Shown here one piece after another: positions 10,480 through 24,130 of a DNA stretch of 64,000 nt. Source of the stretch: Mimachlamys varia (lineage: Eukaryota > Mollusca > Bivalvia > Pectinida > Pectinidae); NCBI GenBank assembly GCA_947623455.1, contig OX392527.1:51628401-51692400 (forward strand). Reading direction: 5' to 3'. How positions within the stretch are numbered: position 1 is the first letter of the stretch; the number at the start of each line of letters is the position of its first letter. The notes below the pieces were generated by a model that saw only the letters and a list, made by a program, of their open reading frames with translations, ran no database searches and was not told the origin of the DNA. The translations under genes were made by a program, and so were the position numbers.

Positions 10480-10668
10480 TTATATTTCGCACGAATTAAT
10501 ACACATCTGTACGCGTAAGAACGCGTGATGTGACGTCATAGACAAGCCAGTCACGCCATTTTTCAAAATCATTTTCAAACTCATGGGCCGGGTTATCACT
10601 TTCCAAACGGAAATGTACAGAAATGGAATGAAAAATATGGCAGCAGTCCAGCAAATGACAATTTCCAA
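10480..10668 (-). other. Short ORF conserved in both arms, function unknown
   Basis: A 62-codon frame starts MEIVICWTAAIFFIPFLYIS, with one possible membrane segment. The same 62-codon frame is open in the right arm (32,662-32,850, +) with about a dozen substitutions and no frameshift. Two intact copies are weak evidence for coding, since short frames can persist by chance. The region also contains a CRE-like TGACGTCA at about 10,532. I do not recognise the product. Confidence 0.2.
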
Positions 10669-10949
10669 ACGCCTACTAAGGTACCGTACCCACTACGTGT
10701 GTTAAATTGTGGTGATATTTGTTTATCTAGAAATATTCGTTACGCTATAGTAAACATTCATAAAGAAAAAGTAGGCCTGACAGACACGTCAACAGATGAC
10801 GCGTTGCTATCGACTCCACCAATCATGATCCAGAGGGCGAAGCTTTGGATTTTTTCTTTTTTCTTTTTGCATCGAGAATGGAAAAAGAAAATGACCAATC
10901 ACAGAGCAATATTTCACATACAAACAGCGAAAGATTAATTATACAGGAA

Positions 10950-11090
10950 TACAGGATCCCTGTATCTTCAGATAAAGGTATCTTCATGCATGTATCCCTC
11001 AGATAGGGATATCGTGATAATGTTTCCCTAAGATAAGGGTATCTCGATACATGTATCCCTCAGATCATTTATCAAGATACCCTTAGAAGA
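10950..11090. repeat. Small 30-bp repeat cluster, left arm
   Basis: Three or four degenerate copies of a unit with TATCCCTCAGATA and GATATCGTGAT. The matching site in the right arm (31,330-32,510) has expanded to more than 30 copies. Confidence 0.6.
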
Positions 11091-11360
11091 AGTCACTGGA
11101 TTGCTTAGATTTACGAAAAAATTTCTCTAACTGGAAGCACAATCAACATATGAAAGTTTTAAGGAAATCTAGCGGTTAATTGCGAAAGGGTCGTGTCTCC
11201 TAAACTATATTGATATTCTGATTTATCAAATTTCCCCCCAGATACCGTCAATAGTGTTAACATGGCGGTACTGATTGTCACATTCTTTCGTAAATTACAA
11301 CATCTATTCTTCAATATTAAATGAAATAAGTATTTGTATTCGATTGTTTGTCAACTTCTT

Positions 11361-11603
11361 TCAAATTCCATGATACTGGAAACGCACTAACCTGAGTTTA
11401 TGTAACTCACTCTGTTTCTGTATTTCTCCCATAAAGTGACCATCACAACATATTGGACAGAAATACACAAGAGGGTGGAAAACGTTACACTTTTTAACAA
11501 TGTGAATATATTGTATAGAACAAATCAAAGTACTCAAAGTACTGACGGAGGCATTACTCGGATATTTGGAAATTGGAAAGAAAAATAGATGTTTAAGGTG
11601 CAT
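11361..11603 (-). other. Possible exon remnant with CPICCDGHFM motif, left arm
   Basis: The frame reads MHLKHLFFFPISKYPSNAS and later VYFCPICCDGHFMGEIQKQS, and ends at a consensus donor (CTCAG then GTTAGT). A similar frame is open in the right arm (24,678-24,900, +), where the donor is destroyed by a small deletion. Two cysteines and a histidine hint at a metal site, but this is too little for a family call. Confidence 0.25.
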
Positions 11604-11937
11604 CTATCCAAACAAACCTAGTTTCTATTCTACTCTAAACAGCTCTTAATGAATACATAACACGCGAAAGAGCAGGTGAAACTGTTATCAAAAATGTATT
11701 TTCCAAGTACGCAGCATATGTACGCCGATCAAGTGCTTATTTGAAAGATATTAGGGCACATCTGGGTTAAAACGATCAATTAGCAAATTATGACTGCGCA
11801 CCGATACCTACTTATTGGTATAATTCATCAACATAGTGTGTGTGCAATCTATCAAAAATATCTTCTTCGATTCGAACACATTTCTTCAGTAAGAAGGTCG
11901 ATTTCAGTAACGCTTTTCATTGGTCGATCGAATAAAA

Positions 11938-12300
11938 ATCAGAAGCGTCAACAAAACCATAATCCGAACTCAAATCGATAGAAATAGAGAGGCAAGATAT
12001 GAACAAAGGAAATATTTACATGGAGACCCAGGTAAAAGACAAGAGAATATTACCAGGTGTTCCGGAAAAAGAGTAAGCGTCTTCTGCTTCATCGACGACA
12101 CCCTTGGTAAATCTTGGTCACATTCGAGTAAACATTAAGTATCGAGTCATCATGTCAATCCCAACAAGTAAGCACAATAAAAAGCATAATCAAAAACGTC
12201 CAACTTCATATAGCACAGAAAGATACAGAATATTTCTCAATGACATCAAAATGGCAACCATTAAACTTGTTTATAGTCGTCATCAACCTGCATCTATTGA
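11938..12300 (+). repeat. Dispersed repeat family D, copy 4 (long)
   Basis: This long copy includes the GCGTCAACAAAACCATAATC start, the GTGTTCCGG core and a 3' extension ending in GTCATCAACCTGCATC. The arm homology with 24,241 ends inside this copy at about 12,118, so one duplication breakpoint lies within a family D element. Confidence 0.7.
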
Positions 12301-12419
12301 ATCCCCGTGCCGTAGGTTTTGAGGTCGGCCGCTGACATTTATCACGAACATGTTGATATGGCATGTTAACACCTTAGGATGGATGGAAAAGCAGGGATGT
12401 TTCTATCAAGAAATGGAAA

Positions 12420-12680
12420 GCTCGCGATCGAAAAATCGAAATCGTCACGTTTGTCATACAGCTTAGTAGTAAGCTACACGCAAAGATCGAGATAAGAAGC
12501 TGATGTAGGAGAGTATATGGTGTCCTTAATATCAAATTCAGTAGAGTATGTACGATTGACTAGGTCGCAAATATCTTGTTGTTTATAGCCAACGCATCGT
12601 CGATACACCTGAAAGTGAAATTGAAAAATTTAGCAATGTTTTTTTGTTACCCGTCCTGATAAGCCCCTCGACAAGTTCAG
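12420..12680 (-). pseudogene. Reverse-transcriptase fragment (YIDD region), degenerate
   Basis: The minus strand, with frame breaks, reads CIDDALAINN, then DLVNRTYSTEFDIKDT, SPTSASYLDL and KLYDKRDDFDF. This is the catalytic YIDD region and the segment after it in the reverse-transcriptase family also seen at 39,180-40,460 and 43,065-43,230. Stops are present, so it is dead. Confidence 0.65.
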
Positions 12681-12769
12681 CCTCGTTTGAAAACAAAAAC
12701 ACGTCAGTCAAAATTTAGTTCCCAGTGAAATATCAACAGTTTGTTTGAAAATATTTTCTTCTAACCCAA

Positions 12770-15700
12770 CGGTAACTACGGACACGGGTCGAGTTACTAC
12801 GGTCACGGGTCGGGCAACTATGAGCATGAGTAGGGTAACTACGGTCACGGGTCGGGTAACTATGGTCACGGGTCGAGCAACTACGAACATGAGTAGGGTA
12901 ACTACGGTCACGGGTCGGGTAACTACGGACAGGTGTAGGGTAACTACGGACACGGGTCGGGTAACTACGGACAGGTGTAGGGTAACTATGGTCACGGATC
13001 GGGTATCTATGGTATGCGTAGGGTAACAACGGACACGGGTCGGGTAACTACGGTCATGTGTAGGGTAACAACGGACACGGGTTGGGTTACTACGGACACG
13101 GGTCTGGTTTCTAGGACATGCGTAGGGTAACTACGGACATGTGTAGGGTAATTACGGACATGTGTATGGTAGCTACGGACAGGGGTCGGGTAACTACGGA
13201 TTTGCGTAGGGTAACCAAGGACTTCGGTCTGGTAACTACGGACATGTGTAGGGTAACTACGGACATGTGTAGGGTAACTACGGACAGGTGTAGGGTTACT
13301 TCGGACAGGTGTAGGGTAACTAAGGACATGTGTAGGGTAACTACGGACAGGTGTAGGGTTACTACGGACAGGTGTAGGGTAACTACGGACAGGTGTAGGG
13401 TTACTTCGGACAGGTGTAGGGTAACTAAGGACATGTGTAGGGTAACTACGGACAGGTGTAGGGTTACTACGGACAGGTGTAGGGTTACTACGGACAGGTG
13501 TAGGGTAACTACGGACATGTGCAGGGTAACAACGGACATGTGTAGGGTAACTACAGACATGTGTAGGGTAACTACGGACATGTGTAGGGTAACTCCGTAC
13601 ATGTGTAGGGTAACTACGGATATGTGTAGGGTAACTACAGACATGTGTAGGGTAACTACGGACATGTGAAGGGGAACTACGGACACGGGTTGGGTAACTA
13701 CGGTCATGTGTAGGGTAACAGCGGGCACGGGTTGGGTTACTACGGACACGGGTCTGGTTTCTAGGACATGCGTAGGGTAACAGCGGGCAGGGTTGGGTTA
13801 CTACGGACACGGGTCTGGTTTCTAGGACATGCGTAGGGTAACTACGGACATGCGTAGGGTAGCTACGGACATGTGTAGGGTAACTACGGTCATGTGTAGG
13901 ATAACCACGGACATGTGTAGGATAACTACGGATATGTGTATGGTAACTCCGTACATGCGTAGGGTAACTCCGGACAGGTGTAGGGTAACTACGGACATGT
14001 GTAAGGTAACTACGGACATGTGAAGGGTAACTACGGACATGTGTAGGGTAACTACGGACATTTGTAGGGTAACTTCGGACATGCGTAGGGTAACTCCGGA
14101 CATTTGTAGGGTAACTCCGGACATGTGTAGGGTAACTACGGATATGTGTAGGGTAACTACGGACAGGTGAAGGGTAACTACGGACAGGTGTAGGGTAACT
14201 ACGGACATGTGTAGGGTAACTACGGATATGTTTAGGGCAACTCCGTACATGTGTAGGGTAACTACGGACAGGTGTAGGGTAACTCCAGAAATGTGTAGGG
14301 TAACTACGGATATGTGTAGGGTACCCTTGGGTTGGGTTGGGTTACTACGGACACGGGTCTGGTTTCTAGGACATGCGTAGGGTAACTACGGACATGCGTA
14401 GGGTAGCTACGGACATGTGTAGGATAACTACGGACATGTGTAGGGTAACTAATGACAGGGGTCGGGTAACTACGGATTTGCGTAGGGTAACCAAGGACTT
14501 CGGTCAGGTAACTACGGACATGTGTAGCGTAACTACGGACAGGTGTAGGGTTACTTCGGACAGGGGTAGGGTAACTACGGACATGTGTAGGGTAACTCCG
14601 TACATGTGTAGGGTAACTACGCACAGGTGTAGGGTAACTCATTACTTGTGTAGGGTAACTACGGATATGTGTAGGGTAACTACGGTCATGTGTAAGGTAA
14701 CTACGGACACGTGTAGGGTAACTACGGATATGTGTAGGGTAACTCCGTACATGTGTAGGGTAACTACGGATATGTGTAGGGTAACTCCGGACATGTGTAG
14801 GGTAACTACGGATATGTGTAGGGTAACTACGGACATGTGTAGGGTAACTACGGACATGTGTAGGGTAACTCCGGACATGTGTAGGGTAACTACGGATATG
14901 TGTAGGGTAACTCCGGACAGGTTTAGGGTAACTACAGACATGTGTAGGGTAACTACGGACAGGTGTAGGGCAACTACGGTCATGTGAAGGGTAACTACGG
15001 ACGTGTGAAGGGGAACTACGGACACGGGTTGGGTAACTACGGTCATGTGTAGGGTAACAACGGACACAGGTTTGGTTCCTACGGACACGGGTCTGGTTTC
15101 TAGGACATTCGTAGGGTAACTACAGACATGCGTAGGGTAACTACGGACATGTGTAGGTAACTACGGACATGAGTAGGGTAACTACGGACATGTGAAGGGT
15201 AACTACGGACATGTGTAGGGTAACTACGGACATTTGTAGGGTAACTACGGACATGCGTAGGGTAACTACGGGCAGGGGTAGTGTAACTACGGACATGTGT
15301 AGGGTAACTCCGAAAATGTGTAGGGTAACTACGGATATGTGTGGGGTACCAACAGACATGCGTAGAGTAACTCCGGACATGTGTAGGGTAACTCCGGATA
15401 TGTGTAGGGTAACTACGGACATGTGTAGGGTAACTCCGGATATGTGTAGGGTAACTACGGATATGTGTAGGGTAACAACAGACATGCGTAGAGTAACTAC
15501 GGATATGTGAAGGGTAACTACGGACATGCGTAGAGTAACTACGGATATGTGTAGGGTAACTACATATATGTGTAGGGTAACTACGGACATGTGAAGAGTA
15601 ACTACGGACATGTGTAGGGTAACTACGGACATTTGTAGGGTAACTACAGACATTTGTAGGGTAACAACGGATATGTGTAGGGCAACTCCGGACATGTGTA

Positions 15701-18700
15701 GGGTAACTACGGATATGTGTAGGGTAACTACGGACAGATGTAGGGTAACTACGGACATGTGTAGGGTAACTACGGACATGTGTAGGGTTACTACGGATAT
15801 GTGTAGGGTAACTACGGATATTTGTAGGGTAACTCCGTACATGTGTAGGGTAACTACGGACATGTGTAGGGTAACTCCGGACATGTGTAGGGTAACTACG
15901 GATATGTGTAGGGTAACGACGGACAGGTGTAGGGTAACTACGGACATGTGTAGGGTAACTACGGACATGTGTAGGGTTACTACGGATATGTGTAGGGTAA
16001 CTACGGATATGTGTAGGGTAACTACGGACATGTGTAGGGTAACTCCGTACATGTGTAGGGTAACTACGGACATGTGTAGGGTAACTACGGATATGTGTAG
16101 GGTAACTCCGGACATGTATAGGGTAACTACGGATATGTGTAAGGTAACTCCGTACATGTGTAGGGTAACTACGGATATGTGTAGGTTAACTCCGGACATG
16201 TGTAGGGTAACTACGGATATGTGTAGGGTAACTACGGCCATGTGTAGGGTAACTACGGACATGTGTAGGGTTACTACGGATATCAGTAGGGTAACTACGG
16301 ACATGTGTAGGGTAACTACGGATATATGTAGGGTAACTCCGTACATGTGTAGGGTAACTACGGACATGTGTAGGATAACTACGAATATGTGTATGGTAAC
16401 TCCGTACATGCGTAGGGTAACTCCGGACATGTGTAGGGTAACTACAGACATGTGTAGGGTAACAAAGGACATGTGAAGGGGAACTACGGACACGGGTTGG
16501 GTAACTACGGTCATGTGTAGGGTAACAGCGGGCACGGGTTGGGTTACTACGGACACGGGTCTGGTTTCTAGGACATGCGTAGGGTAACTACGGACATGCG
16601 TAGGGTAACTACGGACATGCGTAGGGTAACTACGGACATGTGTAGGGTAACTACGGTCATGTGTAGGATAACTACGGACATGTGTAGGGTAACTACGGTC
16701 ATGTGTAGGATAACTACGGACATGTGTAAGGTAACTACGGTCATGTGTAGGATAACTACGGACATGCGTAGGGTAACTACGGACATTTGTAGGGTAACTT
16801 CGGACATGTGTAAGGTAACTACGGTCATGTGTAGGATAACTACGGACATGTGTAGGATAACTACGGATATGTGTATGGTAACTCCGTACATGCGTAGGGT
16901 AACTCCGGACAGGTGTAGGGTAACTACGGACATGTGTAAGGTAACTACGGACATGTGAAGGCTAACTACGGACATGTGTAGGGTAACTACGGACATTTGT
17001 AGGGTAACTTCGGACATGCGTAGGGTAACTCCGGACATTTGTAGGGTAACTCCGGACATGTGTAGGGTAACTACGGATATGTGTAGGGTAACTACGGACA
17101 GGTGAAGGGTAACTACGGACAGGTGTAGGGTAACTACGGACATGTGTAGGGTAACTACGGATATGTGTAGGGTACCCTTGGGTTGGGTTGGGTTACTACC
17201 GACACGGGTCTGGTTTCTAGGACATGCGTAGGGTAACTACGGACATGCGTAGGGTAGCTACGGACATGTGTAGGATAACTACGGACATGTGTAGGGTAAC
17301 TTAGGACAGGGGTCGGGTAACTACGGATTTGCGTAGGGTAACCAAGGACTTCGGTCAGGTAACTACGGACATGTGTAGCGTAACTACGGACAGGTGTAGG
17401 GTTACTTCGGACAGGTGTAGGGTAACTACGGACATGTGTAGGGTAACTCCGTACATGTGTAGGGTAACTACGCACATGTGTAGGGTAACACATTACTTGT
17501 GTAGGGTAACTACGGATATGTGTAGGGTAACTACGGTCATGTGTAAGGTAACTACGGACACGTGTAGGGTAACTACGGATATGTGTAAGGTAACTCCGTA
17601 CATGTGTAGGGTAACTACGGATATGTGTAGGGTAACTCCGGAGATGTGTAGGGTAACTACGGATATGTGTAGGGTAACTCCGGACATGTATAGGGTAACT
17701 ACGGATATGTGTAAGGTAACTCCGTACATGTGTAGGGTAACTACGGATATGTGTAGGGTAACTACGGACATGTGTAGGGTAACTACGGACACGTGTAGGG
17801 TTACTACGGATATCAGTAGGGTAACTACGGATATGTGTAGGGTATCTACGGATATATGTAGGGTAACTCCGTACATGTGTAGGGTAACTACGGACATGTG
17901 TAGGATAACTACGAATATGTGTATGGTAACTCCGTACATGCGTAGGGTAACTCCGGACATGTGTAGGGTAACTACAGACATGTGTAGGGTAACTACGGAC
18001 ATGTGAAGGGGAACTACGAACATGGGTTGGGTAACTACGGTCATGTGTAGGGTAACAGCGGGCACGGGTTGGGTTACTACGGACACGGGTCTGGTTTCTA
18101 GGACATGCGTAGGGTAACTACGGACATGCGTAGGGTAACTACGGACATGTGTAGGGTAACTACGGTCATGTGTAGGATAACTACGGACATGTGTAGGATA
18201 ACTACGGATATGTGTATGGTAACTCCGTACATGCGTAGGGTAACTCCGGACGGGTGTAGGGTAGCTACGGACATGTGTAAGGTAACTACGGACATGTGAA
18301 GGGTAACTACGGACATGTGTAGGGTAACTACGGACATTTGTAGGGTAACTTCGGACATGCGTAGGGTAACTCCAGACATTTGTAGGGTAACTCCGGACAT
18401 GTGTAGGGTAACTACGGATATGTGTAGGGTAACTACGGACAGGTGAAGGGTAATTACGGACAGGTGTAGGGTAACTACGGACATGTGTAGGGTAACTACG
18501 GACATGTGTAGGGTAACTACGGATATGTGTAGGGTACCCTTGGGTTGGGTTGGGTTACTACGGACACGGGTCTGGTTTCTAGGACATGCGTAGGGTAACT
18601 ACGGACATGCGTAGGGTAGCTACGGACATGTGTAGGATAACTACGGACATGTGTAGGGTAACTAAGGACAGGGGTCGGGTAACTACGGATTTGCGTAGGG

Positions 18701-21700
18701 TAACCAAGGACTTCGGTCAGGTAACTACGGACATTTGTAGCGTAACTACGGACAGGTGTAGGGTTACTTCGGACAGGTGTAGGGTAACTACGGACATGTG
18801 TAGGGTAACTCCGTACATGTGTAGGGTAACTACGCACATGTGTAGGGTAACACATTACTTGTGTAGGGTAACTACGGATATGTGTAGGGTAACTACGGTC
18901 ATGTGTAAGGTAACTACGGACACGTGTAGGGTAACTACGGATATGTGTAAGGTAACACCGTACATGTGTAGGGTAACTACGGATATGTGTAGGGTAAGTC
19001 CGGACATGTGTAGGGTAACTACGGATATGTGTAGGGTAACTCCGGACATGTATAGGGTAACTACGGATATGTGTAAGGTAACTCCGTACATGTGTAGGGT
19101 AACTACGGATATGTGTAGGTTAACTCCGGACATGTGTAGGGTAACTACGGATATGTGTAGGGTAACTACGGACATGTGTAGGGTAACTACGGACACGTGT
19201 AGGGTTACTACGGATATCAGTAGGGTAACTACGGATATGTGTAGGGTAACTACGGATATATGTAGGGTAACTCCGTACATGTGTAGGGTAACTACGGACA
19301 TGTGTAGGATAACTACGAATATGTGTATGGTAACTCCGTACATGCGTAGGGTAACTCCGGACATGTGTAGGGTAACTACAGACATGTGTAGGGTAACTAC
19401 GGACATGTGAAGGGGAACTACGGACACGGGTTGGGTAACTACGGTCATGTGTAGGGTAACAGCGGGCACGGGTTGGGTTACTACGGACACGGGTCTGGTT
19501 TCTAGGACATGCGTAGGGTAACTACGGACATGCGTAGGGTAACTACGGACATGTGTAGGGTAACTACGGTCATGTGTAGGATAACTACGGACATGTGCAG
19601 GATAACTACGGATATGTGTATGGTAACTCCGTACATGCGTAGGGTAACTCCGGACAGGTGTAGGGTAGCTACGGACATGTGTAAGGTAACTACGGACATG
19701 TGAAAGGGTAACTACGGACATGTGTAGGGTAACTACGGACATTTGTAGGGTAACTTCGGACATGCGTAGGGTAACTCCGGACATTTGTAGGGTAACTCCG
19801 GATATGTGTAGGGTAACTACGGATATGTGTAGGGTAACTACGGACAGGTGAAGGGTAATTACGGACAGGTGTAGGGTAACTACGAACATGTGTAGGGTAA
19901 CTACGGATATGTGTAGGGCAACTCCGTACATGTGTAGGGTAACTACGGACATGTGTAGGGTAACTCCGGAAATGTGTAGGGTAACTACGGATATGTGTAG
20001 GGTAACTACGGACAGGTGAAGGGTAATTACGGACAGGTGTAGGGTAACTACGAACATGTGTAGGGTAACTACGGACATGTGTAGGGTAACTACGGATATG
20101 TGTAGGGTACCCTTGGGTTGGGTTGGGTTACTACGGACACGGGTCTGGTTTCTAGGACATGCGTAGGGTAACTACGGACATGCGTAGGGTAGCTACGGAC
20201 ATGTGTAGGATAACTACGGACATGTGTAGGGTAACTAAGGACAGGGGTCGGGTAACTACGGATTTGCGTAAGGTAACCAAGGACTTCGGTCAGATAACTA
20301 CGGACATGTGTAGCGTAACTACGGACAGGTGTAGGGTTACTTCGGAATGGTGTAGGGTAACTACGGACATGTGTAGGGTAACTCCGTACATGTGTAGGGT
20401 AACTACGCACATGTGTAGGGTAACACATTACTTGTGTAGGGTAACTACGGATATGTGTAGGGTAACTACGGTCATGTGTAAGGTAACTACGGACACGTGT
20501 AGGGTAACTACGGATATGTGTAGGGTAACTCCGGACATGTGTAGGGTAACTACGGATATGTGTAGGGTAACTCCGGACATGTATAGGGTAACTACGGATA
20601 TGTGTTAAGGTAACTCCGTACATGTGTAGGGTAACTACGGATATGTGTAGGTTAACTCCGGATATGTGTAGGGTAACTACGGATATGTGTAGGGTAACAA
20701 CAGACATGTGTAGGGTAACTACGGATATGTGTAGGGTAACTACGGACACGTGTAGGGTTACTACGGATATCAGTAGGGTAACTACGGATATGTGTAGGGT
20801 AACTACGGATATATGTAGGGTAACTCCGTACATGTGTAGGGTAACTACGGACATGTGTAGGATAACTACGAATATGTGTATGGTAACTCCGTACATGCGT
20901 AGGGTAACTCCGGACATGTGTAGGGTAACTACAGACATGTGTAGGGTAACTACGGACATGTGAAGGGGAACTACGGACACGGGTTGGGTAACTACGGTCA
21001 TGTGTAGGGTAACAGCGGGCACGGGTTGGGTTACTACGGACACGGGTCTGGTTTCTAGGACATGCGTAAGGTAACTACGGACATGCGTAGGGTAACTACG
21101 GACATGTGTAGGGTAACTACGGTCATGTGTAGGATAACTACGGACATGTGCAGGATAACTACGGATATGTGTATGGTAACTCCGTACATGCGTAGGGTAA
21201 CTCCGGACAGGTGTAGGGTAGCTACGGACATGTGTAAGGTAACTACGGACATGTGAAGGGTAACTACGGACATGTGTAGGGTAACTACGGACATTTGTAG
21301 GGTAACTTCGGACATGCGTAGGGTAACTCCGGACATTTGTAGGGTAACTCCGGACATGTGTAGGGTAACTACGGATATGTGTAGGGTAACTACGGACAGG
21401 TGAAGGGTAATTACGGACAGGTGTAGGGTAACTACGAACATGTGTAGGGTAACTACGGATATGTGTAGGGCAACTCCGTACATGTGTAGGGTAACTACGG
21501 ACATGTGTAGGGTAACCAAGGACTTCGGTCAGGTAACTACGGACATGTGTAGCGTAACTACGGACAGGTGTAGGGTTACTTCGGACAGGTGTAGGGTAAC
21601 TACGGACATGTGTAGGGTAACTCCGTACATGTGTAGGGTAACTACGCACATGTGTAGGGTAACTCATTACTTGTGTAGGGTAACTACGGATATGTGTAGG

Positions 21701-23290
21701 GTAACTACGGTCATGTGTAAGGTAACTACGGACACGTGTAGGGTAACTACGGATATGTGTAAGGTAACTCCGTACATGTGTAGGGTAACTACGGATATGT
21801 GTAGGGTAACTCCGGACATGTGTAGGGTAACTACGGATATGTGTAGGGTAACTACGGACATGTGTAGGGTAACTACGGACATGTGTAGGGTAACTCCGTA
21901 CATGTGTAGGGTAACTACGGATATATGTAGGGTAACTCCGGACAGGTGTAGGGTAACTACAGACATGTGTAGGGTAACTACGGACAGGTGTAGGGCAACT
22001 ACGGTCATGTGAAGGGTAACTACGGACGTGTGAAGGGGAACTACGGACACGGGTTGGGTAACTACGGTCATGTGTAGGGTAACAACGGACACGGGTTTGG
22101 TTCCTACGGACACGGGTCTGGTTTCTAGGACATGCGTAGGGTAACTACAGACATGCGTAGGGTAACTACGGACATGTGTAGGTAACTACGGACATGAGTA
22201 GGGTAACTACGGACATGTGAAGGGTAACTACGGACATGTGTAGGGTAACTACGGACATTTGTAGGGTAACTACGGACATGCGTAGGGTAACTACGGGCAG
22301 GGGTAGTGTAACTACGGACATGTGTAGGGTAACTCCGAAAATGTGTAGGGTAACTACGGATATGTGTAGGGTACCAACAGACATGCGTAGAGTAACTCCG
22401 GACATGTGTAGGGTAACTCCGGATATGTGTAGGGTAACTACGGACATGTGTAGGGTAACTCCGGATATGTGTAGGGTAACTACGGATATGTGTAGGGTAA
22501 CAACAGACATGCGTAGAGTAACTCCGGATATGTGTAGGGTAACTACGGATATGTGAAGGGTAACTACGGACATGCGTAGAGTAACTACGGATATGTGTAG
22601 GGTAACTACATATATGTGTAGGGTAACAACGGACATGTGAAGGGTAACTACGGACATGTGTACGGTAACTACATATATGTGTAGGGTAACTACAGACATT
22701 TGTAGGGTAACCACGGATATGTGTAGGGTAACTCCGGACATGTGTAGGGTAACTACGGATATGTGTAGGGTAACTACGGACAGGTGTAGGGTAACTACGG
22801 ACATGTGTAGGGTAACTACGGACATGTGTAGGGTTACTACGGATATGTGTAGGGTAACTACGGATATGTGTAGGGTAACTCCGTACATGTGTAGGGTAAC
22901 TACGGACATGTGTAGGGTAACTCCGGACATGTGTAGGGTAACTACGGATATGTGTAGGGTAACGACGGACAGGTGTAGGGTAACTACGGTCATGTGTAGG
23001 GTAACTACGGACATGTGTAGGGTTACTACGGATATGTGTAGGGTAACTACGGATATGTGTAGGGTAACTACGGATATGTGTAGGGTAACTCCGTACATGT
23101 GTAGGGTAACTACGGTCATGTGTAGGGTAACTACGGACATGTGTAGGGTTACTACGGACAGGTGTAGGGTAACTACGGATATGTGTAGGGTAACTCCGTA
23201 CATGTGTAGGGTAACTACGGACATATGTAGGGTAACTACGGACATGCGTAGGGTTACTACGGACACGGGTCGGGTACTAACGGTCACGCA
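12770..23290. repeat. 10.5-kb array of a 21-bp minisatellite with higher-order structure
   Basis: About 500 copies of a 21-bp unit with core GTAACTACGGACATGTG. Units vary at fixed places: ACATG/ATATG/ACAGG, TACGG/TCCGG, and CGTAG/TGTAG. Blocks are organised into larger repeats marked by TTGGGTTGGGTTGGG (about 14,325; 17,172; 18,537; 20,113) and by CACGGGTCTGGTTTCTAGG (about 13,095; 13,750; 13,815; 14,355; 15,090; 16,555; 17,205; 18,085; 18,565; 19,490; 20,140; 21,040; 22,115). Both edges have the CACGGGTCGGG variant. Because 21 bases is seven codons and the unit lacks stops in several frames, frames of up to 525 codons appear on both strands (MCRVTTD forward, SVVTLHM and YPTHVRS reverse). I do not call these genes. 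Confidence 0.95.
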
Positions 23291-23934
23291 ACTTACACTC
23301 GAACAATACTCATAGGAACTGATTGATATATATATCGCCCGAGGTTATTACATTTTCTTCTACAAATTCTGTCCCGTCAACTTATAAAACATACTGCTGA
23401 TTAAACTTTCCTCTGTTACTGACCAGGCCTTTCATAAGGACGGCCTCTCGGTGTAAGAGAGGTGGATGCGTTTGTTTAGTACGTTTGTATTAGAGATTTC
23501 GCATTAAGCACTTGGTAATATAGATGTTCGTATTCATATTGATAATAGATATAGGTTTCCTGTATAAACTTGACCAACAACTTAAAATGTATAGACCAAT
23601 TCGGATTCGTGTCCACACGCCATCGGCTACATTGTACATGTAGTGCACGAAGCGTGACGAAAACATGCGAAATACACGTACCCGAGGATTACTACAACTA
23701 AAGTTATATTGCATCAAGGCAGATGAATTTAAGAGAGAATTGCGTACACTATTTAAAAAAGAAACATAAATGAATTTCCCTATAATGTCTTAAATTAAAC
23801 GTTTCTCCCTGTCCGATACGTATACCGATGCGTTTACGGATACGGATTCGTGCTTAATGCGGTAGCGGTATGTTCGTGTAAGCCTTCTTGCGATAGTCCG
23901 AATCTTTTGTCGAGTTAAAGTGCTACCAGACTGA
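23291..23934. other. Unique spacer between minisatellite and SINE, nothing recognised
   Basis: This sequence is not mirrored in the left arm. It contains only short frames and no recognisable RNA or element ends. Confidence 0.4.
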
Positions 23935-24130
23935 AAAATCCAGTCGAATGCCCCCAGCAGAACACCCCACACGGTCACATTATACTGACAACGGGTGAAC
24001 CAGTCATTCTACTCCCATAATGCTAAGCGTCAAGCAGGAAGTAGTAACTACCATTGTTAGAGACTCTCGTATGTCTCGGTCTGGGGACAGAACCCATAGT
24101 CTTCCTCACAGGGGAAAACGCTCAACTAAA
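23935..24130 (-). mobile_element. SINE-like element (family B), third copy
   Basis: The minus strand reads CTGTGAGGAAGACTATGGGT, TAGTTACTACTTCCTGCTTG, GGAGTAGAATGACTGG, TCAGTATAATGTGACCG and GGGGTGTTCTGCTGGGGGC. This is the most complete family B copy in the window. Its head joins the foldback at 24,092-24,238. Confidence 0.55.

Larger units (their letters stand above)
1168..12118 (+). repeat. Left arm of a giant inverted duplication
   Basis: This stretch is matched in reverse complement by the right arm at 24,241-43,062. Anchors visible on both sides include the region at 1,180-1,361 against 42,871-43,062, the tRNA-like element at 3,310 against 41,092, the glycosyltransferase gene at 5,282 against 37,692, the MITE at 8,849 against 34,646, the palindrome at 10,254 against 33,072, and 11,361-11,980 against 24,430-24,900. 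Order is preserved throughout, so this is one duplication and not a collection of separate repeats. Non-coding parts differ at roughly 10-15% of sites by eye. Confidence 0.85.

Noticed and set aside
12708..23315. About thirty long open frames on both strands in the 21-bp array
   Set aside because: They arise from a seven-codon period without stops, occur in several frames of both strands over the same bases, and are broken by ordinary indels. They are not annotated as genes.
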